20,827 bases of DNA from a virus: positions 1-20,827 of the IMG/VR virus record IMGVR_UViG_3300005647_000079. The stretch is one strand, 5' to 3'. Position 1 is the stretch's first letter, and every line of letters begins with the position of its first letter. Below are positions 14,897 through 20,827 of this stretch, one piece after another. The notes beneath the pieces are model-generated. The model saw only the letters and a program-made list of their open reading frames with translations, was not told the origin of the DNA and did not search any database. The translations under genes and the position numbers were made by a program.

Positions 14897-15103
14897 ATGC
14901 CACGTAATCCACCACCACCAAATAAAATATCTGCTTCTGATCTGACCAAATACAGACGGATCAAACAAAGAGGTGACACCGATGGTGATTCGTTCTTCAA
15001 GAAAGTACGGAACAAACGATTCATGCAAAGGATGAACGAAATACTGAACAGAGAGAAAATTAACGAATTAAAAAATGCACTCAATGCAATGGACAAACTA
15101 TGA
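14897..15103 (+). CDS. Small basic hypothetical protein with proline run
   Basis: The 68-residue product begins MPRNPPPPNKISASDLTKYR and continues with a strongly basic helix region (FFKKVRNKRFMQRMNEILNR). A GAGG site lies upstream of ATG 14897, and the stop overlaps the next start as ATGA. High positive charge suggests nucleic-acid binding. No family recognised. Confidence 0.62.
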   Translation: MPRNPPPPNKISASDLTKYRRIKQRGDTDGDSFFKKVRNKRFMQRMNEILNREKINELKNALNAMDKL

Positions 15104-15324
15104 CAGATGAAATATTAAAAGCAATACTACTACGAGCTATATGCAATTCACTTGAAGATGGAATGAAGATCATTCTTTCAGAGGATGGAAAACCGACGAT
15201 CTGTTATAGGCGTGAAGGATTTGAATCAATCAAACGACTGGTCAAGAATTCAGATTCAATTATCGAGGCCATTAACAAAGTTGAATCAATGGCAGAAGAA
15301 CCAGTCTATGGAGAGGTGTCATGA
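15100..15324 (+). CDS. Small hypothetical protein
   Basis: A 74-residue acidic protein, coupled on both sides by ATGA overlaps. It begins MTDEILKAILLRAICNSLED, then a short strand region IILSEDGKPTICYRREGFES, then a helix IKRLVKNSDSIIEAINKVES. This helix-strand-helix outline is compact and could be a full small domain. No motif recognised; expression is supported by the overlaps and sensible composition. Confidence 0.6.
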   Translation: MTDEILKAILLRAICNSLEDGMKIILSEDGKPTICYRREGFESIKRLVKNSDSIIEAINKVESMAEEPVYGEVS

Positions 15325-15494
15325 CATTACCAGCAATACTATTCGTAGTTGGTGTATTAGTTGGATACGGTAAAGTAGATTACCTAGCGATTACTATAAT
15401 AGTTGTAGTGCTATTGCTGATGATTTTATTTCATACCGATCCGAGTGCACTCGAAACCATCTCATGTTCTGTTAAAGAACTAACTACCACATGA
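15321..15494 (+). CDS. 57-residue membrane protein with two hydrophobic segments
   Basis: This short gene links two ATGA overlaps (start inside the stop at 15322-15324, stop overlapping the start at 15491). The product has hydrophobic stretches at about 3-16 (LPAILFVVGVLVGY) and 21-37 (YLAITIIVVVLLLMILF), joined by a short GKVD turn, and a polar C-terminal tail with one Cys. It is probably a hairpin-type inner-membrane protein. Two-helix proteins of this size include small holins and superinfection-exclusion proteins, but sequence alone does not decide. Confidence 0.65.
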   Translation: MTLPAILFVVGVLVGYGKVDYLAITIIVVVLLLMILFHTDPSALETISCSVKELTTT

Positions 15495-15676
15495 CTAAAA
15501 ATAAAACTTACGTACTTGGACAGGACGAACCAATCGAATGTGAGGACTCCATCGAATGTAGTGACCTACACGACCCCAACATCGAGGAAATAGCTGAACG
15601 GATAGGCAAACAGATTGAGCGAGAAAACAATGAAACCGCTGCCAAACAAACAATTAAAGAACTAGATGATATCTAA
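15491..15676 (+). CDS. Small acidic hypothetical protein
   Basis: A 61-residue acidic product starting at ATG 15491 within the previous stop. It has two cysteines in an ECEDSIECSDLHD stretch and a C-terminal charged helix (IEEIAERIGKQIERENNETA). The last coupled gene of its operon; no family recognised. A longer gap without clear genes follows. Confidence 0.58.
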   Translation: MTKNKTYVLGQDEPIECEDSIECSDLHDPNIEEIAERIGKQIERENNETAAKQTIKELDDI

Positions 15677-15745
15677 TTTCATCACCACGATGCGAGGCTG
15701 ATCCACCATTCAACGATCACACCATCAGATGTACAATCACACCAG

Positions 15746-15889
15746 ATGAGCGTACAGGAGCTTAAAGAGCAGCACAGAGAACATGAACTCCATCCGAAAT
15801 TTAATTACAGCACAAAAACAATCAACATTTTATATCGTGATTGGTTCTGTGGATCACTTCAACGTAATCAAATCCATAATTTAATATAA
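15746..15889 (+). CDS. Possible small gene (47 residues), weak support
   Basis: An open frame from ATG 15746 to TAA 15887-15889 encodes a polar protein starting MSVQELKEQHREHELHPKFN and containing ILYRDWF. Amino-acid composition is protein-like (charged helix, then mixed segment), but there is no SD and no overlap with other genes. Listed only as a candidate. Confidence 0.25.
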   Translation: MSVQELKEQHREHELHPKFNYSTKTINILYRDWFCGSLQRNQIHNLI

Positions 15890-15898
15890 TATCTGTAC

Positions 15899-15942
15899 TG
15901 TATGTGGAGACAAGCGCCAAGAAGGAAGTGTGGGCGCATACA
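15899..15942 (+). ncRNA. Foldable segment after a -10-like box
   Basis: TGTAT (15899-15903) pairs with ATACA (15938-15942), and GCGCC (15914-15918) with GGCGC (15933-15937), contiguous on the 3' side and separated by a 10-nt bulge on the 5' side. It begins nine bases after a TATAAT. Could be the 5' part of a small RNA; weak evidence. Confidence 0.25.
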
Positions 15943-16265
15943 TTAGGCTGGGCTTTCAGAGTCGCATGATTAATTATAACATAAAATCAAGCATCATAAT
16001 TAATTAACAGTTATGACATGATGGATTATATCACCACTGCCCACCTCTTAACCGACTTCACATAATCAATTATTAATTATTCTTCAATAGAATCAATCAC
16101 ATACGACATTATTATTGATTTTATCCATTAATTCTACCGATTGCCGGTTATTACAGATGATGGATTGATGACTGGTGGGATCGAATCGCGTGATAGAGTT
16201 ATCATTATTCGATGTGATTCAACAATTAAATCATAATACATTACAAAATGCAAGTACTATCGTAG

Positions 16266-16462
16266 GTATGATCTAGATTGTAGTTGTTTTTATACCACAT
16301 TAACTGGTATACATTGGGATGTAATCGACAATCGGATGGAGTTAACAAAATCAATTAAAATTGTAGACGGATATACATTGTGATCGAGTTAACAAATCAA
16401 GCATTTAGTTAATGATCAGAAATGTAGACTGGTTCCTTGCAATTCCATATGTATGATCTAGA
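16266..16462. repeat. Direct-repeat cluster in the pre-terminase region
   Basis: GTATGATCTAGA occurs exactly at 16266-16277 and 16451-16462. Between them, TATACATTG occurs at 16308-16316 and 16372-16380, and GAGTTAACAAA at 16339-16349 and 16386-16396, as if a 40-50 bp block had been duplicated with a deletion in the second copy. A related AGTTAACGAAAA lies at 16579-16590. Repeats of this kind can be iterons or regulator-binding sites. Confidence 0.55.
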
Positions 16463-16812
16463 AATTTTCAGAATTATCTTACCGTTTTGGCTAGGGGTTC
16501 ACAAAAAACATTTGAGAAATGCTGATTGGTTCTCATTTTTAGCGGACTTTCATCGCAAAAATTTAAAAAATGTGACCTAGTTAACGAAAATCGCGCCATC
16601 TCTGTAAACGAACCAACCAGTATCTCAATAACAATTTAATCATACTTTAATCGTACCAAATCACGCCACGCAACCGTAATACATTATCCAGTACTGTTTA
16701 ATAATACTTTTATACCGTAATTGGTTCGATACTAGACCACTGTACATCCATACAGTACCAAACCCGTCAATACATCTACTTACCATTGATCATATCTTTA
16801 TTAAATAAGGGT

Positions 16813-17385
16813 ATGAACCAATTAAAACACAAATCATCACCAATCATCGTCCATGCCCCTGTTGCACGAGCCAAACGGTACAAAACAAATCTATTCATCG
16901 AACATCTATCCACGATAGGCATCAGTGCTGAATTGATTCCTGTGCCGTTCTCTATGCATGTCAACGCCTATGTGAAAGAACACGGTTGTTCATACCATGA
17001 AGCACGATATCAGATGATCAACACCAGCCTGAACAAATTAAATGTTGATGTGATTATTGTGGATATCAAGTACATCAAGGAAATGATACATCGCAACCCG
17101 CAATTAATTAACGATAACACCATTCAAACAATGGCTGATGATTGGGAAGCATCGTTCAAGGTCACAGCTACTGAAGTTGATCATGCCAGAAATATTATCG
17201 AGAAACGCAAGCTATCACCTCAACGCAAGAGTGAACTACTCAAACCAATGAGAGAGCATCTGCACGAATTAATTACCACTGATGAACAAAAAGCATTTAA
17301 TGCAAAAACATTCAGAGACAGGTTAAACACATTAAACAAAATCCATGACCATGAAATGTTAATGGTGGAGTTAGTAGGCATATGA
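16813..17385 (+). CDS. Hypothetical protein, first gene of the packaging module
   Basis: The 190-residue reading starts at ATG 16813; AAGGG lies only two bases upstream, closer than usual, and a TTG at 16786 has no ribosome site, so the start is uncertain. The product is basic to neutral with an alpha/beta beginning (SPIIVHAPVARAKRYKTNLF, then VDVIIVDIKYIKEM) and a long charged helical C-terminus (IIEKRKLSPQRKSELLKPMR onward). The stop overlaps the TerS candidate start (ATGA), so it is co-expressed with the packaging genes. No recognised family; a DNA-recognition or capsid-completion role would fit its place. Confidence 0.65.
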   Translation: MNQLKHKSSPIIVHAPVARAKRYKTNLFIEHLSTIGISAELIPVPFSMHVNAYVKEHGCSYHEARYQMINTSLNKLNVDVIIVDIKYIKEMIHRNPQLINDNTIQTMADDWEASFKVTATEVDHARNIIEKRKLSPQRKSELLKPMREHLHELITTDEQKAFNAKTFRDRLNTLNKIHDHEMLMVELVGI

Positions 17386-17792
17386 GCAAAGATATTAAAA
17401 CAACCAAAAAGAAAGCCGCCAATTCTGGAGCACAACGCCAAGAAAAAGTCTTGCTGGATATCGTCGAGAAATCAGTTGCCCGAATGGAAGCCTACTCAGA
17501 GCTTGAGTCACCGCTAACGTTCCTATTAAAGCTCTATAACGATCCTAACACAGACCCAAAACTGGCTGAAAAAGCCGCCAATGATCTATTGCCATACATG
17601 CACAATCGAAAGGCCAAACGCATTGAATCTGAAGTGACAACCACAACCAACGTCAACGTTAAAGTCACCCATGAAAGAGCACTAGAGTCTCTGGATGAAT
17701 TACTGGATATGAAACCACTGGATGATCTATCGAAAGAAATCAATAAAAACAAGAATGAAGCCTTAGACGGTGAATTCATCGAGAAAGAATAA
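17382..17792 (+). CDS. Terminase small-subunit candidate
   Basis: The 136-residue product has an N-terminal basic segment, then SPLTFLLKLYNDPNTDPKLA (43-62) and KAANDLLPYMHNRKAK (64-79). The pattern SPL.FLL...NDP..D..L...AA...LPYMH.R is characteristic of a group of phage terminase small subunits encoded just before TerL. These proteins form rings that recognise the packaging start and stimulate the large subunit. The C-terminal half is acidic and variable (ALESLDELLDMKPLDDLSKE). TAATG overlap with TerL and ATGA with the previous gene indicate translational coupling. Family by motif and synteny. Confidence 0.75.
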   Translation: MSKDIKTTKKKAANSGAQRQEKVLLDIVEKSVARMEAYSELESPLTFLLKLYNDPNTDPKLAEKAANDLLPYMHNRKAKRIESEVTTTTNVNVKVTHERALESLDELLDMKPLDDLSKEINKNKNEALDGEFIEKE

Positions 17793-19285
17793 TGCAGAGA
17801 AAAGAACAATTTAATTCAGCACAGTCATACCTTGAAAGTCCGATTGACTTCGATATCCCTGATATTGAACCATTCCTTACTAAGATTAAAGAGTTTATTA
17901 ATTTTGATGAAGATATAGAAGCATCTGTTGCTGAACAATTAAAAGTACATACTGAAAGGCACAAGATATGGAAAGTCATTCCTGATGATATAAAACTTGA
18001 GCTTGGATATAACGTCCGCTTCATTGGCAGACGTAAACAGCAAATATTAAAACCTGATGAAAACCCTGTAGTGATCTACAGCGCAGGCAGGGGATTCGGG
18101 GCTGGTGGCCTTTCATTTAACTAACATTATCTGAAAGGCCACCAGCCATTAAATGGAAAAACATTTTGTTTAGCTCAATACGCTAAAGAATTCGCAGAAA
18201 CACATGCAGGATGCAAAATTAGCATCTGCGGACAAACCGCCTCAGACAATAGAAACACGATCATGCGCGGTAAGTCGGGAATTATTGCGCTATCACATCC
18301 AGCAAGAAAGCCTATCTATAACCCAAGTACTAAGACAGCCGTGTATGCAAATGGCTCGCAGATAACAACGTTCACTGGAGAACAACCCGATGGTATAGCA
18401 GGTTCAGAAGCACAGTTAATTCTAATTGATGAATTATTTTTGATGCCATACCAAAGAGAAGTCTATGACCAGTTGCAATTTACGCTTCGATTAGGTGGTG
18501 ATGATGAACAGCAAGTTGTAATTGCATCCACGCCACGTCCGAGTGAACTAGCAAAAGAACTGTTGCAAGATTCTGATGATGTCACTGTTGTCACTGGTAG
18601 TTCAGGTGAGAACACCGCATTAACCAAAGGCTACATGAAGCGATTGCAGAAACGTTATGGTAATACTCGTCTAGGTCGCCAAGAAATGAATGCAGAACTT
18701 CTGCTTGATAATCCTGACAGTCTGTTTGAAAGTGAATCCATTGAAAAGAACAGAGTGACAAAACAATTCTTTAAATCAATATTTCATGAAGTTGAAAGAA
18801 TTGTTATTGCAGTTGACCCATCGACCACCAATAACAAATCATCTGATCTATGTGGAATTTGTGTTGCAGCCAAAGTCGAAGATAGAGCATACGTTCTTGA
18901 AGATTTAAGTATTAAGGAATTGCCAGAACGATGGGCTGCTATCGTTGCAGATGCATACAACAGACATGGTGCATCAGCTTGCATCGCCGAGGTCAATCAA
19001 GGTGGAGACATGGTGGAGTTAGTGCTTAGACAACAAGACACCAACATGAACATTCAAAAGATACATGCACGAATTGGAAAGTACACACGAGCAGAACCAG
19101 TCTCAAATTTATACAGTCGTAATTTAATCTCACATGTGGGTGTGCATGAAAAACTCGAAGAAGAAATGGTCACATGGTCACCAAAATTAGGTCGGAACCA
19201 AAAGAGTCCTGACAGAATGGATGCATTAGTTTATGCAGTGAGCGCATTGTTAATCTCTAACCAGAAGAAAGCATGGGTTGCTTGA
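17792..19285 (+). CDS. terL: Terminase large subunit (DNA-packaging ATPase/nuclease), interrupted at the P-loop by a 57-nt in-frame insert
   Basis: One frame runs from ATG 17792 to TGA 19285 except for a TAA at 18122-18124. The N-terminal part ends IYSAGRGFG (Gly103); the downstream part resumes KTFCLAQYAKEF, so removing 19 codons (104-122) gives the P-loop AGRGFGKT and a 478-residue protein, a normal TerL length. Downstream landmarks are intact: GKSGIIALSHP, Walker B QLILIDELF (acidic pair near 18428-18433), ASTPRP coupling motif, and the nuclease acidic residues Asp (18815, IAVDPST), Glu (18989, ACIAEVN) and Asp (19220, SPDRMDALVYA). It pumps DNA into the prohead and cuts it. No reinitiation start after the TAA would include the P-loop Lys. 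A decaying pseudogene is possible, but no other lesion is seen. Confidence 0.9.
18098..18157 (+). other. Candidate ribosomal-bypass or removable element inside terL
   Basis: The 57 bases 18101-18157 lie between Gly103 (GGG, 18098-18100) and Lys (AAA, 18158). They contain a stop in frame and end with GGA (18155-18157), which could serve as a landing codon for the same glycyl-tRNA (anticodon UCC reads both GGG and GGA). The last base of the GGG codon is the first base of a perfect 16-bp hairpin. GGG is the only such Gly codon in the terL frame outside the insert. Phage T4 gene 60 has a 50-nt gap between matching GGA codons with a hairpin and a stop; this arrangement is analogous but of unrelated sequence. 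Splicing, excision or mere gene disruption are alternatives. Confidence 0.55.
18100..18147 (+). repeat. Perfect 16-bp hairpin with TAA stop in the loop
   Basis: GGCTGGTGGCCTTTCA (18100-18115) and its exact reverse complement (18132-18147) flank a 16-nt loop (TTTAACTAACATTATC) containing the in-frame TAA at 18122-18124. Ten of 16 stem positions are G or C, well above the gene's composition. No T-tract follows. A 16-bp perfect stem by chance in coding sequence is very unlikely. Confidence 0.95.
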
Positions 19286-19316
19286 TCATTAACTTCAGCA
19301 AAGTATTGAATAAATA

Positions 19317-19339
19317 ACCTATATCCATCCTATATAGGT
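19317..19339 (+). promoter_or_regulatory. Hairpin that hides the portal ribosome site
   Basis: ACCTATAT (19317-19324) and ATATAGGT (19332-19339) form a perfect 8-bp stem with a 7-nt loop. The 3' arm contains the AGG that is the only Shine-Dalgarno element before the portal ATG at 19346. Pairing would reduce portal translation until the structure melts or is opened by a ribosome leaving terL. Confidence 0.5.
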
Positions 19340-19345
19340 AATTAA

Positions 19346-20827
19346 ATGGCTTACTCCCAACATAAATCAGGCATTCTATTACCTGACAGTTTTAAATCCA
19401 GTTCAAATGAAACGGCATTCAGCAGACAATACTCTGAATTTATTCTGTCTAACGATTCAGAGCACATTCATTCCCGTTCATATCGAAAATTAGCAACAGA
19501 GGCTTTTGAGAAAAATGCTGTTGCATCATCTTGCATTGATTTGGTTGCATCGAGCATTGGTGATCTTCACTGGATAATTAAAGACCGGCGTACTGGAGAA
19601 CGTATCGAGGATTCAGACCTAGAAATGTTGTTACAACGTCCGTGTGTAAACATGTCTAAAAGTGAGTTTTTCTATACTGCAACTTTATATCGCCTTATAT
19701 CTGGAAACATATTCATCAGAAAGATCGAATTAAACAATGGCAAAATTAAAGAATTAGAATTATTGAATCCTGCAATGATTGATATTGTCGAGAATGGAAA
19801 TCGACTACCAGAACTGTATCGTTACACACCATCAAACAATGGCACTAACACAAGACAAATAGAATTCCCTGTTGATCAAATCAGCGGAGATTCTGATGTA
19901 TTACATATCAAAAATGCTAGTGCAATGGATTGTCATTGGGGTACTAGTCCGTTATCACGTTGTTCAAGCGAAATTGCATTATTAAATGCGGGTCAAACTC
20001 ACAATACAAATCTGTTAAAGAATGGGGCGCGACCTTCAGCAATATGGAGTTTTAAAAACGAAATTGATAAAGATCAGCAAGACGAAATGCGAGACACAAT
20101 TAATAGTCGCTATTCAGGCCCACATAATTCAGGCCAGAACATTCTATCGAGTGAAGTAGATGTAAAGCCACTGTCTGTTAATGCCAGAGAGATGGATTAC
20201 TTGGAAACCAAAAAAGAGTTGACCAAAATCATCTGTGCAACATTAGGTGTTCCAAGTCAACTAATCTCGAATTCTGAGGCGAGCACGTTCAGCAACATCG
20301 AAGAATTAAAATTACATTTCTATGAATCGACTGTTATGAATGCAGCATCAACATTGGCTACCGAATTAAATTACTGGCTTGCACCAAGATTTGACCCTAA
20401 CTTTGAAATCTGCATTGATGAAGATCAGATTCTTGCACTACAACCACGAAGGGATCAACTAGCAGAACGGTATTCACTTTCTGAAGTTCTAACGACTAAT
20501 GAAAAACGAGACCGGTTGGGATTGCCACCTATTGAGGAAGTTGAAGAAGAAGTTGAAACGGTAGAAGAAGATGCTGTTGAACCAGTCGTTCCTACAGTAG
20601 AAGAAGATGATGCAGGTGATGATGATTCAAAGTCGGCAGTTAATGACCTAATTGCAGATGCAATTGAATCAGAAGCTGAATTCGTTACGATCAATGGTGT
20701 TGAGTATGACATTGTTGTTGTTGACAATGACAAAGAAGTTGAAGAAGTTGAAGAAGTTGAAGAAGTTGAAGAAGTTGAAGAAGTTGAAGAAGTTGAAGAA
20801 GTTGAAGAAGTTGAAGAAGTTGAAGAA
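19346..20827 (+). CDS. HK97-family portal protein, 3' end outside window
   Basis: The first 494 residues are visible. HK97-type portal landmarks are present: LISGNIFIRK (117-126), HWGTSPLS (197-204), LLKNGARPSAIW (223-234), then LGVPSQLI (300-307) with STFSNIEELKLHFYES (313-328), and LTTNEKRDRLGLPP (382-395). Portals form the 12-subunit ring through which DNA enters and leaves the capsid and on which terminase docks. After residue 396, where many family members end, there is an acidic extension with a small segment (SAVNDLIADAIESEAEFVTI, then GVEYDIVVVD) and a run of VEE repeats to the window edge. The ATG follows AGG at 7-base spacing. It lies 60 bp after terL, the usual order. Confidence 0.93.
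   Translation, partial: MAYSQHKSGILLPDSFKSSSNETAFSRQYSEFILSNDSEHIHSRSYRKLATEAFEKNAVASSCIDLVASSIGDLHWIIKDRRTGERIEDSDLEMLLQRPCVNMSKSEFFYTATLYRLISGNIFIRKIELNNGKIKELELLNPAMIDIVENGNRLPELYRYTPSNNGTNTRQIEFPVDQISGDSDVLHIKNASAMDCHWGTSPLSRCSSEIALLNAGQTHNTNLLKNGARPSAIWSFKNEIDKDQQDEMRDTINSRYSGPHNSGQNILSSEVDVKPLSVNAREMDYLETKKELTKIICATLGVPSQLISNSEASTFSNIEELKLHFYESTVMNAASTLATELNYWLAPRFDPNFEICIDEDQILALQPRRDQLAERYSLSEVLTTNEKRDRLGLPPIEEVEEEVETVEEDAVEPVVPTVEEDDAGDDDSKSAVNDLIADAIESEAEFVTINGVEYDIVVVDNDKEVEEVEEVEEVEEVEEVEEVEEVEEVEEVEE
20735..20827 (+). repeat. 9-nt tandem repeat encoding (EVE)n in the portal tail
   Basis: GAAGTTGAA is repeated without error ten times and into an eleventh copy at the window edge (93 bases). 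It keeps the frame and encodes alternating Glu-Val-Glu. Exact nucleotide identity means recent expansion or slippage, and the window ending here may reflect an assembly break at the repeat. Confidence 0.9.

Larger units (their letters stand above)
15677..16812. promoter_or_regulatory. Long, mostly non-coding region with direct repeats before the packaging module
   Basis: About 1.1 kb with no well-supported gene; one unsupported 47-codon frame lies at 15746-15889. It is AT-rich, with many TTAATTA runs. It holds a -10-like TATAAT (15885-15890) followed by a foldable segment, a 12-bp exact direct repeat (GTATGATCTAGA at 16266-16277 and 16451-16462), and partial duplication of a TATACATTG...GAGTTAACAAA unit. 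Its place in front of terminase genes is where a late promoter, a packaging start (pac/cos) or a replication origin could be. Nothing proves which. Confidence 0.5.

Noticed and set aside
15960-16140. Frequent TTAATTA strings as a specific signal
   Set aside because: The same string is scattered through coding and non-coding DNA in this AT-rich sequence, with no regular spacing.
16700-16740. tRNA-like GGTTCGA segment
   Set aside because: Flanking bases do not form a T-arm or acceptor stem; no other tRNA parts are present.
18122-18124. Reassigned TAA codon (genetic-code change) as explanation of the stop in terL
   Set aside because: TAA ends many neighbouring genes with sensible overlaps, for example integrase, the primase/helicase and the TerS candidate, so it is a normal stop here. 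Readthrough would also leave 19 extra residues in the P-loop.
18263-19285. Separate gene for the C-terminal part of TerL with its own start
   Set aside because: The ATG at 18263 has no ribosome site and would omit the P-loop lysine and following conserved region, which remain perfectly coding upstream of it.
20455-20733. Minus-strand Ser/Thr-rich open frame opposite the portal tail
   Set aside because: It is the complement of the acidic Glu/Val/Asp codons of the portal extension and has no start signal.

Overview
The window comes from a tailed double-stranded DNA phage or prophage (Caudoviricetes type). It carries an HK97-type portal, a large terminase (TerL), a terminase small-subunit candidate, a holin-like protein, a RuvC-like resolvase, a phage-type primase/helicase and a tyrosine integrase, with many short genes joined by ATGA or TAATG overlaps and Shine-Dalgarno (SD) sites. 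The integrase implies a temperate element. The host looks bacterial; the AT-rich composition would fit a marine or environmental proteobacterium, but nothing in the sequence fixes the host.

Layout. 2-532 (+): C-terminal end of a virion structural protein. 555-2107 (-): two HNH-endonuclease-like proteins and a small protein with a homing-endonuclease-type DNA-binding module. 2177-2806 (+): a small basic protein and a RuvC-like resolvase. 2787-4758 (-): a holin-like protein followed by four small membrane proteins, at least three of them related by a shared N-terminal motif. 4921-5802 (-): two hypothetical genes of higher GC content. 5803-6640: a divergent control region with a perfect 24-bp palindrome and inverted repeats. 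6641-8280 (+): integrase and a coiled-coil partner, closed by a terminator. 8588-13807 (+): early/replication operon of small genes ending in a 1062-residue AEP-like primase / SF2-like helicase. 14146-15676 (+): operon of five small genes. 15677-16812: about 1.1 kb of mostly non-coding DNA with direct repeats. 16813 to the end (+): packaging/head module with an unknown gene, TerS candidate, TerL and portal. The portal runs off the window inside a (VEE)n repeat.

Most striking observation: TerL is interrupted exactly at its Walker A P-loop by a 57-nt in-frame insert (18101-18157). The insert contains a perfect 16-bp hairpin with a TAA stop in its loop. Skipping it joins a GGG glycine codon to the codon after a GGA glycine codon and restores a canonical GRGFGKT P-loop. 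Everything else in the gene (Walker B, three acidic nuclease residues, reading frame) is intact. The architecture resembles the translational bypass of phage T4 gene 60 and the byp elements of yeast mitochondria. It is a candidate programmed-bypass element or another kind of removable mini-insert in an essential packaging gene.
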